NCBI GenBank assembly: GCA_965153355.1
Contig: OZ231126.1
Location: 102,176,001-102,240,000, forward strand
From: Flaccisagitta enflata
Lineage: Eukaryota; Chaetognatha; Sagittoidea; Aphragmophora
Length of the DNA: 64,000 nucleotides
Direction of reading: 5' to 3'
Below the pieces are notes generated by a model. That model did not search any database and was not told the origin of the DNA. It worked only from the letters and a program-made list of their open reading frames with translations. The translations under genes were made by a program, and so were the position numbers. Below are positions 56,333 through 64,000 of this stretch, piece after piece; position 1 is the first letter of the stretch; each line of letters opens with the position of its first letter.

Positions 56333-56690
56333 TCTGTTTTGAAATGAAATTTGTTCATATATGTCAGGAACATTCAAATTTTAAAATTGTAGTCTGGTGG
56401 AGCAAGCTAGGTCTAACTGATGTAGCCCTCGAGTTAGCTCCTTACAAAGATCGTTGCCCACAGTCATTGAGAGAAAAAGTTCTAGCAGGTGTGCAAAAAG
56501 ATGGTCATACACGCGAATGAAGAAATAAATGGTAATAAACAGGCCTTAATTTAGTGATTCTGTTGAGCGTGCACGCCGGGCACACGCACGCCATTCACAA
56601 TTATGCGTAAATAGAGTTATTTCCTCAATTTTATATGTTTGGAAACTAAAGATGAATAAATGAAACGATTCTCATGACAACAACGCGACG
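56333..56690. other. Unique stretch, one unresolved small frame
   Basis: A 63-codon frame ending at 56,520 (DRCPQSLREKVLAG) has protein-like composition, but the start, splice signals and family are unclear. I do not call it a gene. Confidence 0.35.
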
Positions 56691-56696
56691 GCTTCA

Positions 56697-56839
56697 TTTT
56701 AGTCGCAGACACGCTGTGTCGGTTGGTAGGTTGGTAGGTTGGTACAGTAGTGACAATTTTCATTGAATTCCGAGCGGTTTTTGCATCACTGCTCCTGTCC
56801 AACCGTCCGCGACTGGATTGCCGTGTATCCAGCCTTGTT
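56697..56839 (-). mobile_element. HTE, GTCGCGGAC subfamily
   Basis: TTTTAGTCGCAGACACGCTG, GTTGGTAGGTTGG run, CTGTCCAACCGTCCGCGACT and CCGTGTATCCAGCCTTGTTT. The hairpin is shortened by a small deletion. A second, worn head follows at 56,940-56,996 (GGGTATCATTGTATCCGGCC). Confidence 0.82.
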
Positions 56840-57041
56840 TTATAGTTGGCTGCTACGGTTGGTTGTTCTGTCACATTCTACCTGTTTTTTTGTATTTGCG
56901 GTGTTAGGTCTCACTGTTTCTCCATAAATGCTTTAATGACCTAAAATGCGGCCCCTGTCCACAACTGGGGTATCATTGTATCCGGCCTTCTTGTTATGTT
57001 CAAATCCAACAAAGTTGTGAGTGCGAGTCATGGCCTTCGCG

Positions 57042-57042
<1 letters not shown>

Positions 57043-57126
<84 letters not shown>

Positions 57127-57245
57127 GTATGTGTGTGTGTGTGTGCGTGTGGCTGTGTGTGTGCGTGTGGCTGTGTGTGTGCATGTGTGTGTGTGGCTGT
57201 GTGTGTGTGTGTGTGTGTGTGTGTTTTTTGTTTGTTTGTTTGTAT

Positions 57246-57321
<76 letters not shown>
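57043..57321. repeat. (GT)n array with GCTGTGTGTG breaks
   Basis: GT runs interrupted by ATGTGT, GTGGCTGTGTGTGTGC and GTTTGTTTGTTTG; the last ~65 bp are perfect. Confidence 0.97.
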
Positions 57322-57322
<1 letters not shown>

Positions 57323-57329
57323 GGTTGTA

Positions 57330-57765
57330 CAATTTAAAATCTAACGGAAAATGTGGTTGATTATTACCTTTTAAACCGATGTAGATTTCCAACTGAAAGA
57401 TGACCTATCAATTTTCCCAATATTCTACCAACACTCAAATCTTATCACTAACGGTTGGCCTAGGTGGCCCAAGGTGGCCCTAGGTGATGCCAGCATCATC
57501 ACCAGTGTCTATATTAATTGTTTGTTAGGTTTTTAGCGTGTATCTGCTCATCTCGGCTCATTGCAAAATACATTATAGCTCCATTTGCTTGGAGAAAAAA
57601 AGTGCCAGAAACTTAGTGGCAGATACCGCTCATTTACACTACTCCAGGCAGTATGAAATGAGTCCCAAGTGTCAATTATGGCTGTAATTCGTGTGACCCA
57701 TGTAAATACGAGCCAATCCATGTGCTGGAGGCCATATTGAAACATTTCAGCTGTTTTTGTATTAG
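57330..57765. other. Unique stretch upstream of the TFIIS-type exons
   Basis: Palindromic words GGCCTAGGTGGCCC near 57,457. Ends with CTGTTTTTGTATTAG, a plausible 3' splice site for the next exon. Confidence 0.4.
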
Positions 57766-58039
57766 TACCCTATCCCATGTCTAACGCAAACAAGGCCATT
57801 CAAAGAGTCTTTGGATTTGACTTCTCTTTCCGAAGCTCTCGTCAAAACGGAAAAGAAATCTGATCAGGAGAAAACTCGCAAGACAACTTTGGCCATTATA
57901 TTGACGGCGAAAGAACAATTGGAAAGCAAAGAAGTCGACGAGGCCTTGGAGGCCTTGGAGGATGTGGATATGACTTATGAGTTGTTGCTTGAGACCAAAA
58001 TTGGTCTCGCGTCAAGGGCGGCGAAAAAAGAAGCACAAG
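57766..58039 (+). CDS. TFIIS N-terminal (LW) domain protein, exon a
   Basis: The frame is open from 57,766 (after the TAG of a CTGTTTTTGTATTAG acceptor-like sequence) to the GT donor at 58,040 (CACAAG|GTAAAA). Its second half reads ALEDVDMTYELLLETKIG followed by LASRAAKKEAQ, matching the TFIIS N-domain pattern of L-x2-L-x3-x-IT-x2-LL-x2-T-x-IG-x3-N/R-x-L-x-K. The first half is charged and helical. No in-frame ATG, so the start lies in an upstream exon. The domain binds partners of the RNA polymerase II elongation machinery in the nucleus. The left boundary is approximate. Confidence 0.82.
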
Positions 58040-58346
58040 GTAAAAGAAGAGGTCAGTAATATGACTGGCTCTGATTTTGTGTGTTTATCACAATCTTATG
58101 TTGAGAATGACAAGAGTTAGCAAATTTAGTGGGGACGTAGCTTCCAATTTGGTGGGTTGGTTACTGGGTTAGCAACTGGTATTTGAACAGTGAAGTGGAA
58201 GCTGGGGGAAGTGGCATGAAAATTGTACCGCTTCCGCATCCTTAGAATTTAGAGGGACGTGTGAATTTGACTGAATAACAAAATGCTGTCGGATATAACT
58301 GAATTGATTACAAAACGATGAGCCAATTATCTATCAAAACTTATAG
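58040..58346 (+). other. 307-bp GT-AG spliceosomal intron
   Basis: Donor AAG|GTAAAA and acceptor AAAACTTATAG|ATG. Removal joins phase-1 ends and gives the same residue count (27) from the conserved Gly to the conserved Trp as in animal TFIIS. A second possible donor 12 bases on (AGAG|GTCAGT) has the same phase but would add four residues. Confidence 0.78.
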
Positions 58347-58465
58347 ATGACAAAACGCAAAAAGCGTGTGCTGATCTTTTTGCCATGTGGAAGACGCTGT
58401 TTTTGGATCAAGTTGGAAAAGAAAATGAAGACAAGAAGAAGAAAACTCAACCCCCGAAAAAGTAA
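58347..58465 (+). CDS. TFIIS N-terminal (LW) domain protein, exon b
   Basis: In the phase set by exon a it reads KACADLFAMWKTLFLDQVGK then a Lys-rich tail (DKKKKTQPPKK). The WK pair is the signature end of the LW domain (A-x2-L-x2-x-WK). The frame meets TAA at 58,463-58,465, but AAAAA|GTAAGG at 58,461/58,462 is a strong donor, so the exon more likely ends at 58,461. The central RNA polymerase II-binding domain and zinc ribbon of a full TFIIS are not in the window. TFIIS, elongin A, Med26 and IWS1 share this domain; spacing fits TFIIS best. Confidence 0.82.
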
Positions 58466-58525
58466 GGCAAAACATTTTCTGCTTATTATTGATCCGCCCA
58501 TAATAAATTTCAAAATCATGATTCT

Positions 58526-58610
58526 TTTTAGTCGCGTGCATGTGACTCTACAACCCGCTTTGTCCATCCGTTGGTTGCTCGGTCCATCAAACTTTATTGT
58601 CCCTGACCAA
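58526..58610 (-). mobile_element. HTE tail, GTCGCGTGC subfamily
   Basis: TTTTTAGTCGCGTGCATGTG then ACTCTACAACCCGCTTTGTC and a short GTTGGTTGCTCGGTCC run; the head is absent. It lies in the apparent intron after TFIIS exon b. Confidence 0.75.
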
Positions 58611-58629
58611 CAGTTTTCGTTGGTGACTA

Positions 58630-59400
58630 GAAAGTAGCAGTGATGCGTTGTCTGTCTGTCTGTTTGTTCGTTCCTCTGTTTAAAACCCTTTCATATCTTC
58701 TGAACCAGGCCTCAGAAGTTCATGAAACTTTACCAGTGTTATTTCTATGTCAATGGGAGCTTGTGTACCAATTTTCAGAAAAATTCATAAACTTTCACAA
58801 CCCTTTGCCTATTATTTTTGTAGTAATATTTTACTGGACTTAGGCAATTTACATAGGTAGCAGGTAGTAAAACTATGTGAATTTTTTTTTAATTTGGTAA
58901 ACAAGTAAAGGGTACTAAATAAACAACCCCTGCAAAATTTGAATAAAATCTGAGGTCTGGTGTAGGAGATATTAGCTTATCCATTTATTTAGTAATATGC
59001 TACTAGGACTTAGGCGATTTACACAGGTAGAGGGTAGAAAAATTTGTGAATTTTTTTTAATTTGGTATAAGTAAAGGATGTCAATTGAAATGCAAAATGC
59101 AAAATGCAAAATTTGAATAAAATCTGAGGTCTGGTTAATGAGATATTTGCTTATTTATGTAGTAATATGTTGCTAGTACTTAAGGGGTTTATATAGGCAA
59201 AGGGTAATAAAGGTGTGTGATTTTCTTTTTAATTTGGTAAACAGCTAGAGGATTTTAATTGAACAGCCCCTGCTAAATTCGAATTATATCTGAAATCTGG
59301 TTTATGAGATATTAGCTTATTTATGTAGTAATGTTACTATGACTTAGGCAATTTTTTTGAAGGATTGGAGTTGATGAATTTTTTTTAATTGCTCATTCAT
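58630..59400. repeat. ~185-bp units and CTGTCTGT-linked unit
   Basis: A block with AACTTTACCAGTGTTATTTC, CCAATTTTCAGAAAAATTCA and CCCTTTGCCTATTATTTTTG (recurs at 61,320, 61,990 and 62,440), followed by three to four ~185-bp units. Confidence 0.9.
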
Positions 59401-61097
59401 TACATTCAGATTTTAAAAAATGGATAGCTTATTTATGCTTTGACCGATTTGGTTTATATTTGGTGGGAAGTTATACTAGGGTAAGGCGCTTTAGATCCTA
59501 TCCGATTTTTGTGATCTGACCAACCCAACGAGCCCAACCAGCCTACTGTTCTAAAAGTGAAAATTGTGCATAACTTTGACATTTTTCAACCGATTTGGTT
59601 GAAATTTGGTAGAGTCTCTAAATGGAAGGACTAAACATACGTATCTATGTGAATTATATGCATTTGAGCATGCTAATCGACCTACCACCCAATCAGCCTA
59701 TCGACCAAAAAGTGAAAAACTTGCATAACTTTGTCATTTTTCAACTGATTTGGTTGAAACTTGGTATGGAGTCTCTAAATATAGGAACTCAACATATGCA
59801 CACTATTTATCCTGTCAAACCAGCCTACCACCCAACCAGCCTACTAGCTTAAAAGTGAAAAATGTGCATATCTTTGGCGTTTTTCAACCAATTTGGTTGA
59901 AATTTTGTATGGAGTCTCTGAATGGAAGGACTCAACATATGTGATTTATTAATGTTTGAGCATGATAACCGGGCCAAACCGACCTACCACCCAACCAGCT
60001 TATGGGCCTATAAGGGAAAAACTTGCACAAATTGGACATTTTTCAACCAATTTGGTTGAAACCTAGTATGAAGTCTCTAAATGGAGGAACTCAATATATG
60101 CACACTATTTATCCAGACCAGCCTACCACTTAACCACCTTACAGCTGAGTTTCCTACGATTCTAAGAAACGTAGGAATCTGGGTTAGAAAGCTTAGGATT
60201 CTAAGTTTCCTAACCAAATTTTCAATGGGAAATTGAGTTTTTCTCATTTTAATCCAGAAAGCGCCCCTTCAATTTTTCCAATTTTTTGGGTGGTTACTAA
60301 AAACGGGAAGACATCCTGATGCCATAGAATAATAGCGTCGCCACTCTTCTCTAAGTTGGTGGAAAAAGTGAAAGAAAAATTTTAACCTAGGTTTCTTACG
60401 TTTCTAGGTTTTCTAAGAAGATTTTGCATAGGTTTCTTAGAATTCTAGGTTTTCCAAGATAAACAATGTCAGCGACAATGAAAATCTTTTCTAACAAAAA
60501 AGTAAATCAACCAATGAAAGGAGCAACAGCTGTACAAGGAAGAAAAAATTTCTATTCTTGCCTTTATTGTAAATCCTCGGAAATCTAGAATTCTAAGAAA
60601 CATAAGCAACATTTTCCTAAAAAACCTAGAAACCTAAGAAACGTAGGTAGGATTTTTTCATTCACATTTTTTATCTATTTACAGCGGAGTGGCGATGCTA
60701 TTCTTTTATGGCATCTGGATGTTGTGCCATCATGGACAATCACCCAAGAAAGGAGAAAAATCAAAGCAGCGCTTTTTTGGTTATAATGAAAAGACTCACT
60801 TTCCCTTTGTAAAATCAGCTAGGAAACCTAGAAACGTAAGCTTTCTAACCCAGAATCCTAGGTTTCTTAGAATCGTAGGATACCCAGCTGCCTTACTAGC
60901 CTAAAAGTGAAAAACGTGAATAACTTTGCCATTTTTCAACGGATTTGCATGAAACTTTGTATGGAGGCTCTAAATGTTAAGACTTATAGTTTTAGCAAAC
61001 TCACAGGGTTAGCGATCTTTTGGTCATAGCAATCTTTTGGTCACAGCGATCTTATGGAATTGGTGATCTTTAACCCCCCCTCCGTTGCGGACCCAGA
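59400..61097 (+). repeat. ~150-bp unit family X, plus orientation
   Basis: Units with CATTTTTCAACCAATTTGGT, TGGAGTCTCTAAATGGAAGG and CCACCCAACCAGCCTA. Ends GGGGGGGTTAAAGATC inverse counterpart, here TTAACCCCCCCTCCGTTGCG. Split by the CAGCTG element at 60,142. Counterpart of 1,545-2,185. Confidence 0.9.
60142..60890. mobile_element. CAGCTG-ended MITE with CCTTA target-site duplication
   Basis: 749 bp. The left end CAGCTGAGTTTCCTACGATT and the right end, inverted, CAGCTGGGTATCCTACGATT match for ~75 bp with small differences. CCTTA flanks both sides (60,137-60,141 and 60,891-60,895). Inner words (GCCATAGAATAATAGCGTCG / TGCTATTCTTTTATGGC) are inverted too. The host unit of family X is cleanly interrupted, so both ends are exact. 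Superfamily unknown. Confidence 0.93.
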
Positions 61098-61465
61098 TAC
61101 TTTTCAGATTTTTTGACAATGAGAAATGTTTTGATGAATAAATTGTATGGATGGTTATGGACCTGATGCGCTTCCTCTTTCAACACAAAAAAAAAAGATT
61201 GCCTCCAAAAAAATTTGTGTAGTGGCAGCCCTCCTTTTTGTCCCCAACTAACAGATATCGTCAGTGACATTGAAGTGGTGGTGATACGTAGTCTGTTAGT
61301 GTATGTGTAATACCTTCTCATTTCTTTTGAAATTGACTTCAGAATGTCATGAATTTTTACCAGTGTTGTTTTTATGACAATCGGATCTTGTATACCAATT
61401 TTCAGAAAAATTCATAAACTTTTAATACCCTTTGCCTATTTTTTTTGTATTAATGATTTACAGGA
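61098..61465. repeat. Unique piece and ~185-bp-associated unit
   Basis: 61,098-61,220 is unique; from about 61,230 the block found at 58,630 recurs (TTGGTCCCC-type start, TCATGAATTTTTACCAGTGT). Confidence 0.7.
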
Positions 61466-61699
61466 CAAAGGGGGCGTTTCTTGTCAAAGACGATCGCGTT
61501 TTGAACGGGCCACTCGGTCGCTCGCTACGTTCGTTCGCTCGCACTGCTCACTCGCTCCGCAGCGTTCAGCTTTGCGCCATTCATGGGCTTGCTCACTCAC
61601 TTTGCTCACTCCCTTGTGAGACAGTTGAGATTCTTGAATATGTGTCATCGCGTTTCACGGGAACAAACGCGTTTTTGGCGCTCACAAGAAACACGCCCT
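61466..61699. mobile_element. Family Y element inserted in a ~185-bp unit
   Basis: Starts AAAGGGGGCGTTTCTTGTCA and ends AACACGCCC, imperfect inverted repeats. The host unit text TTACAGGAC | TTAGGCGATTTACAT is split by it, which fixes both ends. The interior has CTCGGTCGCTCGCTACG, CACTTTGCTCACTC. About 234 bp. Confidence 0.85.
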
Positions 61700-63450
61700 T
61701 AGGCGATTTACATGCGTAGAGGGTAGTAAAAGTAAGTTAATTTCCTTTTAATTTGGTATACAAGTAAAGGATACTAAATAAACAACCCCCACAAAATTCA
61801 AATTACATCTGATATCTGGTTTTTGAGATTTCAGCTTATTAATGTAGTAATATGATACTGCATTTATAAAGACGATTGGAATTGTATTTCTTGTCCCCAA
61901 CCAACAGTTTTCGATGCTGGAATATGAGATGGACCTGGTACGTAGACTGTTACTCTGCTACTTTTAAACCTTATTATATCTTTGGAACCAAACTTTAAAA
62001 TTTTATGAAACTTTGCTGGTGTTGTTTATAGGTCAATAGGAGCTTGTGAACTAATTTTTTTGTTATAAGGACTTAGGCGATTCACATCGACAAAGGATAG
62101 TAAAGGCGATTTACATAGACAAAGGATAGTAAAGGCATGTGAATTTTTTTTTAATTTGGTAGACAAGTAGAGGGTAGCAAATAAACAACCCCTGCTAAAT
62201 TCGAATTAAATCTGAAGTCTGGTTTATGAGATATTAGCTTATTAGTGTAGTATCATGTTACTAGGACTTAAGCAGTTTACAAAGGCAAAAGGTAGTAATG
62301 TTTTGTAAATTTTTTGTCCCCGACAAACAGTTTTCGTCGGTGACTATGAAGTAGCCTGTTTGTGCTAGTCTGTCTGTGTGTGTGTCTGTGTAAAACCTTC
62401 TCATATCGTTTGATCCAGACTTCAGAAGTTCATGAAACTTTACCAGTGTTATTTCTATGTCAAAAGGAGCTTGTGTACCAATTTTCAGAAAAATTAATAA
62501 ACTTTTACTACCCTTTGCCTATTATTTTTGTAGTAATATTTAGCTGGGACTTAGGTGGTTTACATAGGTAGAGGGTAGTAAAGGTTTATGAATTTTTTTT
62601 TTAATTTGGTATACAAGTAGAAGGTAGTAAACAAACAACCACTGCAAAATTCGAATTAAATCTGAAGTCTGGTTTATGAGATATTAGCTTATTTATGTAG
62701 TAGTATGTTTAGGACTTAGGCAATTTACATAGGCAAAGGGTAGTAAAGGTATGTGAATTTTTTTCTAATTTGGTACACAAATAGAGGGTAGAAAATAAAT
62801 AACCCCTTTAAAATTCAAATTAAATCTGAAGTCTGGTTTATGAGATATTAGCTTACTTATGTAGTAATATGTTACTATGAATTATGCAGTTTATATAGGC
62901 AAAGGGTAGCAAAAATATGTGACTTAGGTGCTTTACATAGGTAGAGGGTAGTAAAGGTTTATGAATTTTTTTTTAATTTGGTATACAAGTAGAAGGTAGT
63001 AAATAAACAACCCCTGCAAAATTCGAATTAAATCTGAAGTCTGGTTTATGAGATATTAGCCTATTTATGTAGTAGTATGTTGCTAGGACTTAGGCAATTT
63101 ACATAGACAAAGGGTAGTAAAGGTATGTGAATTTTTTTCTAATTTGGTACACAAATAGAGGGTAGTAAATAAATAACCCCTGCAAAATTCGAATTAAATC
63201 TGAAGTCTGGTTTATGAGATATTAGCTTATTTATGTAGTAATATGTTACTATGAATTATGCAGTTTATATAGGCAAAGGGTAGCAAAAATATGTGAATTC
63301 TTTTTTAATTTGGTATACAGGTAAAGGATATTAATTGAACTGCCCCTGCAAAATTCGAATTAAATCTGAAGTCTGGTTTATAAGATATTAGCTTATTAAT
63401 GTAGTTATATATTACTAGGACTTAGGCGATTTACATAGAGGATTGGAGTT
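61700..63450. repeat. ~185-bp unit array
   Basis: About eight units of TTTACATAGGTAGAGGGTAG, TTTTTTAATTTGGTATACAA, AACAACCCCTGCAAAATTCG and GTCTGGTTTATGAGATATTA, with the 58,630-type block inserted at about 61,890 and 62,320. Two consecutive units at about 62,700-62,930 and 63,070-63,300 are almost identical, a recent duplication. Confidence 0.93.
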
Positions 63451-63524
63451 GATGAATTCTTTTACTTGCTTATTCATTACACTCTGATTTTTCTTCAGGT
63501 TTGCCATCATGGATTTCAAGATTC

Positions 63525-63815
63525 ATCTTCAACTACTGTCATCATCTTCAACTACTGTCATCATCTTCAACTACTGTCATCATCTTCAACTACTGTCATC
63601 ATCTTCAACTACTGTCATCTTCAACAAAAGTCATCAACTACATCTACTGTCATCCTCATCATCTACTGTCATCATCTTTGAGTATTGTCATCATCTTTGA
63701 CTATTGTCATCATCTTTGACTATTGTCATCATCTTTGACTATTGTCATCATCTTTGACTATTGTCATCATCTTTGACTATTGTCATCATCTTTGACTACT
63801 ATCATCATCTTGAAA
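63525..63815. repeat. 19-bp TCATCATCTTCAACTACTG minisatellite
   Basis: Seven CAACTACTG-type units then eight TTGACTATTG-type units, 19-bp period. It follows TTTGCCATCATGGATTTCAA, a unit of the 22-bp minisatellite at 53,412. Confidence 0.95.
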
Positions 63816-64000
63816 TAGCAATTTTTTTTTTGGAAATTTTTTTTTTGAAAAATTTTTAAAAATTTTTTTTGAAAACTTTTTGAAATTTTGTTTGGAAATT
63901 TTTTGAAAATTTTTTTTTTTTGAATTTTTTTTTGAAATGTTTTGTTAAAATTTTTTATTTGAAATTTTTTTTTGAAATTTTTTTTTTTGAATTTTTTTTT
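63816..64000. repeat. T-rich GAAATTTTTTTT tract
   Basis: Irregular TTTTTTGAAA units, cut by the window edge. Similar to 53,345-53,410 and 53,885-53,990. Confidence 0.9.

Noticed and set aside
56329-56520. 63-codon frame with protein-like ending (DRCPQSLREKVLAG)
   Set aside because: Could be an exon, but no family, start or convincing splice pair; kept only as an unresolved stretch.
58347-58637. Arg/Lys-rich 96-codon frame starting ATG at 58,347
   Set aside because: Wrong frame: the phase given by exon a yields the TFIIS-type sequence, and this ATG lies at the splice acceptor.

Overview
The window is eukaryotic nuclear DNA from a large, very repeat-rich genome. I see no bacterial, plastid or viral gene organisation: no operons, no ribosome binding sites, no rRNA or tRNA. 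The lineage cannot be fixed from this sequence. The mix of R2-type and Jockey/CR1-type non-LTR retrotransposons, Ty3/gypsy, TA-flanked mariner-type MITEs and a GT-AG intron fits an invertebrate animal or a related protist. Most long open frames are translations of microsatellites and are not genes.

Likely protein-coding material is sparse. (1) Two exons at 57,766-58,039 and 58,347-58,461 join in phase across a 307-bp GT-AG intron and encode a TFIIS N-terminal (LW) domain; this is the best host gene here. (2) An unrecognised ORF lies at 54,453-55,229, with an upstream in-frame extension from about 54,110 broken by one TGA. (3) A 354-residue unrecognised, possibly Gag-like ORF at 33,425-34,489 sits about 950 bp downstream of an LTR-like block (31,849-32,477). 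(4) Broken retroelement genes: an R2-type RT plus restriction-like endonuclease (35,000-36,962, +), a Jockey/CR1-type RT (6,751-7,706, -) and a Ty3/gypsy RT/RNase H piece (12,729-13,394, -).

Layout. 0-5 kb: CAA tracts, a 22-bp palindromic tandem repeat and two fold-back MITEs. 5-8 kb: a (GTT)n mega-array holding two copies of a conserved SINE-like module, then the LINE fragment cut by (GA)n. 8.1-10.9 kb: a ~145-bp satellite with higher-order structure. 11-31 kb: dispersed short elements, fold-back MITEs, purine/pyrimidine tracts and minisatellites. 31.6-37 kb: the LTR/ORF/R2 composite. 37-53 kb: long GAA, CTT, GT, GTT, CTTT and CT arrays, two pyrimidine-rich minisatellites and more MITEs. 54-58.5 kb: the two host-gene candidates. 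58.6-64 kb: a dispersed ~185-bp satellite-like unit, a second ~150-bp unit family, and MITEs nested in both.

The most interesting system is a family of some 25 short 'hairpin-tailed elements' (HTEs). One end is a head of the type ACAAGGCCGGATACACGGC. The other end is a perfect or near-perfect hairpin followed by A4-5. Between them lies an expandable GGTC/GGAC-type microsatellite. In at least five subfamilies the short word just inside the head is the same as one arm of the tail hairpin, and head word and hairpin change together. The architecture resembles Helentron-associated DINE-1/HINE elements; that assignment is inference. Several HTEs carry minisatellites or sit beside microsatellite arrays, so they may seed some of the simple-repeat load. 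A second system is a set of TA-flanked fold-back MITEs that share cores and sub-terminal boxes while differing at their tips.
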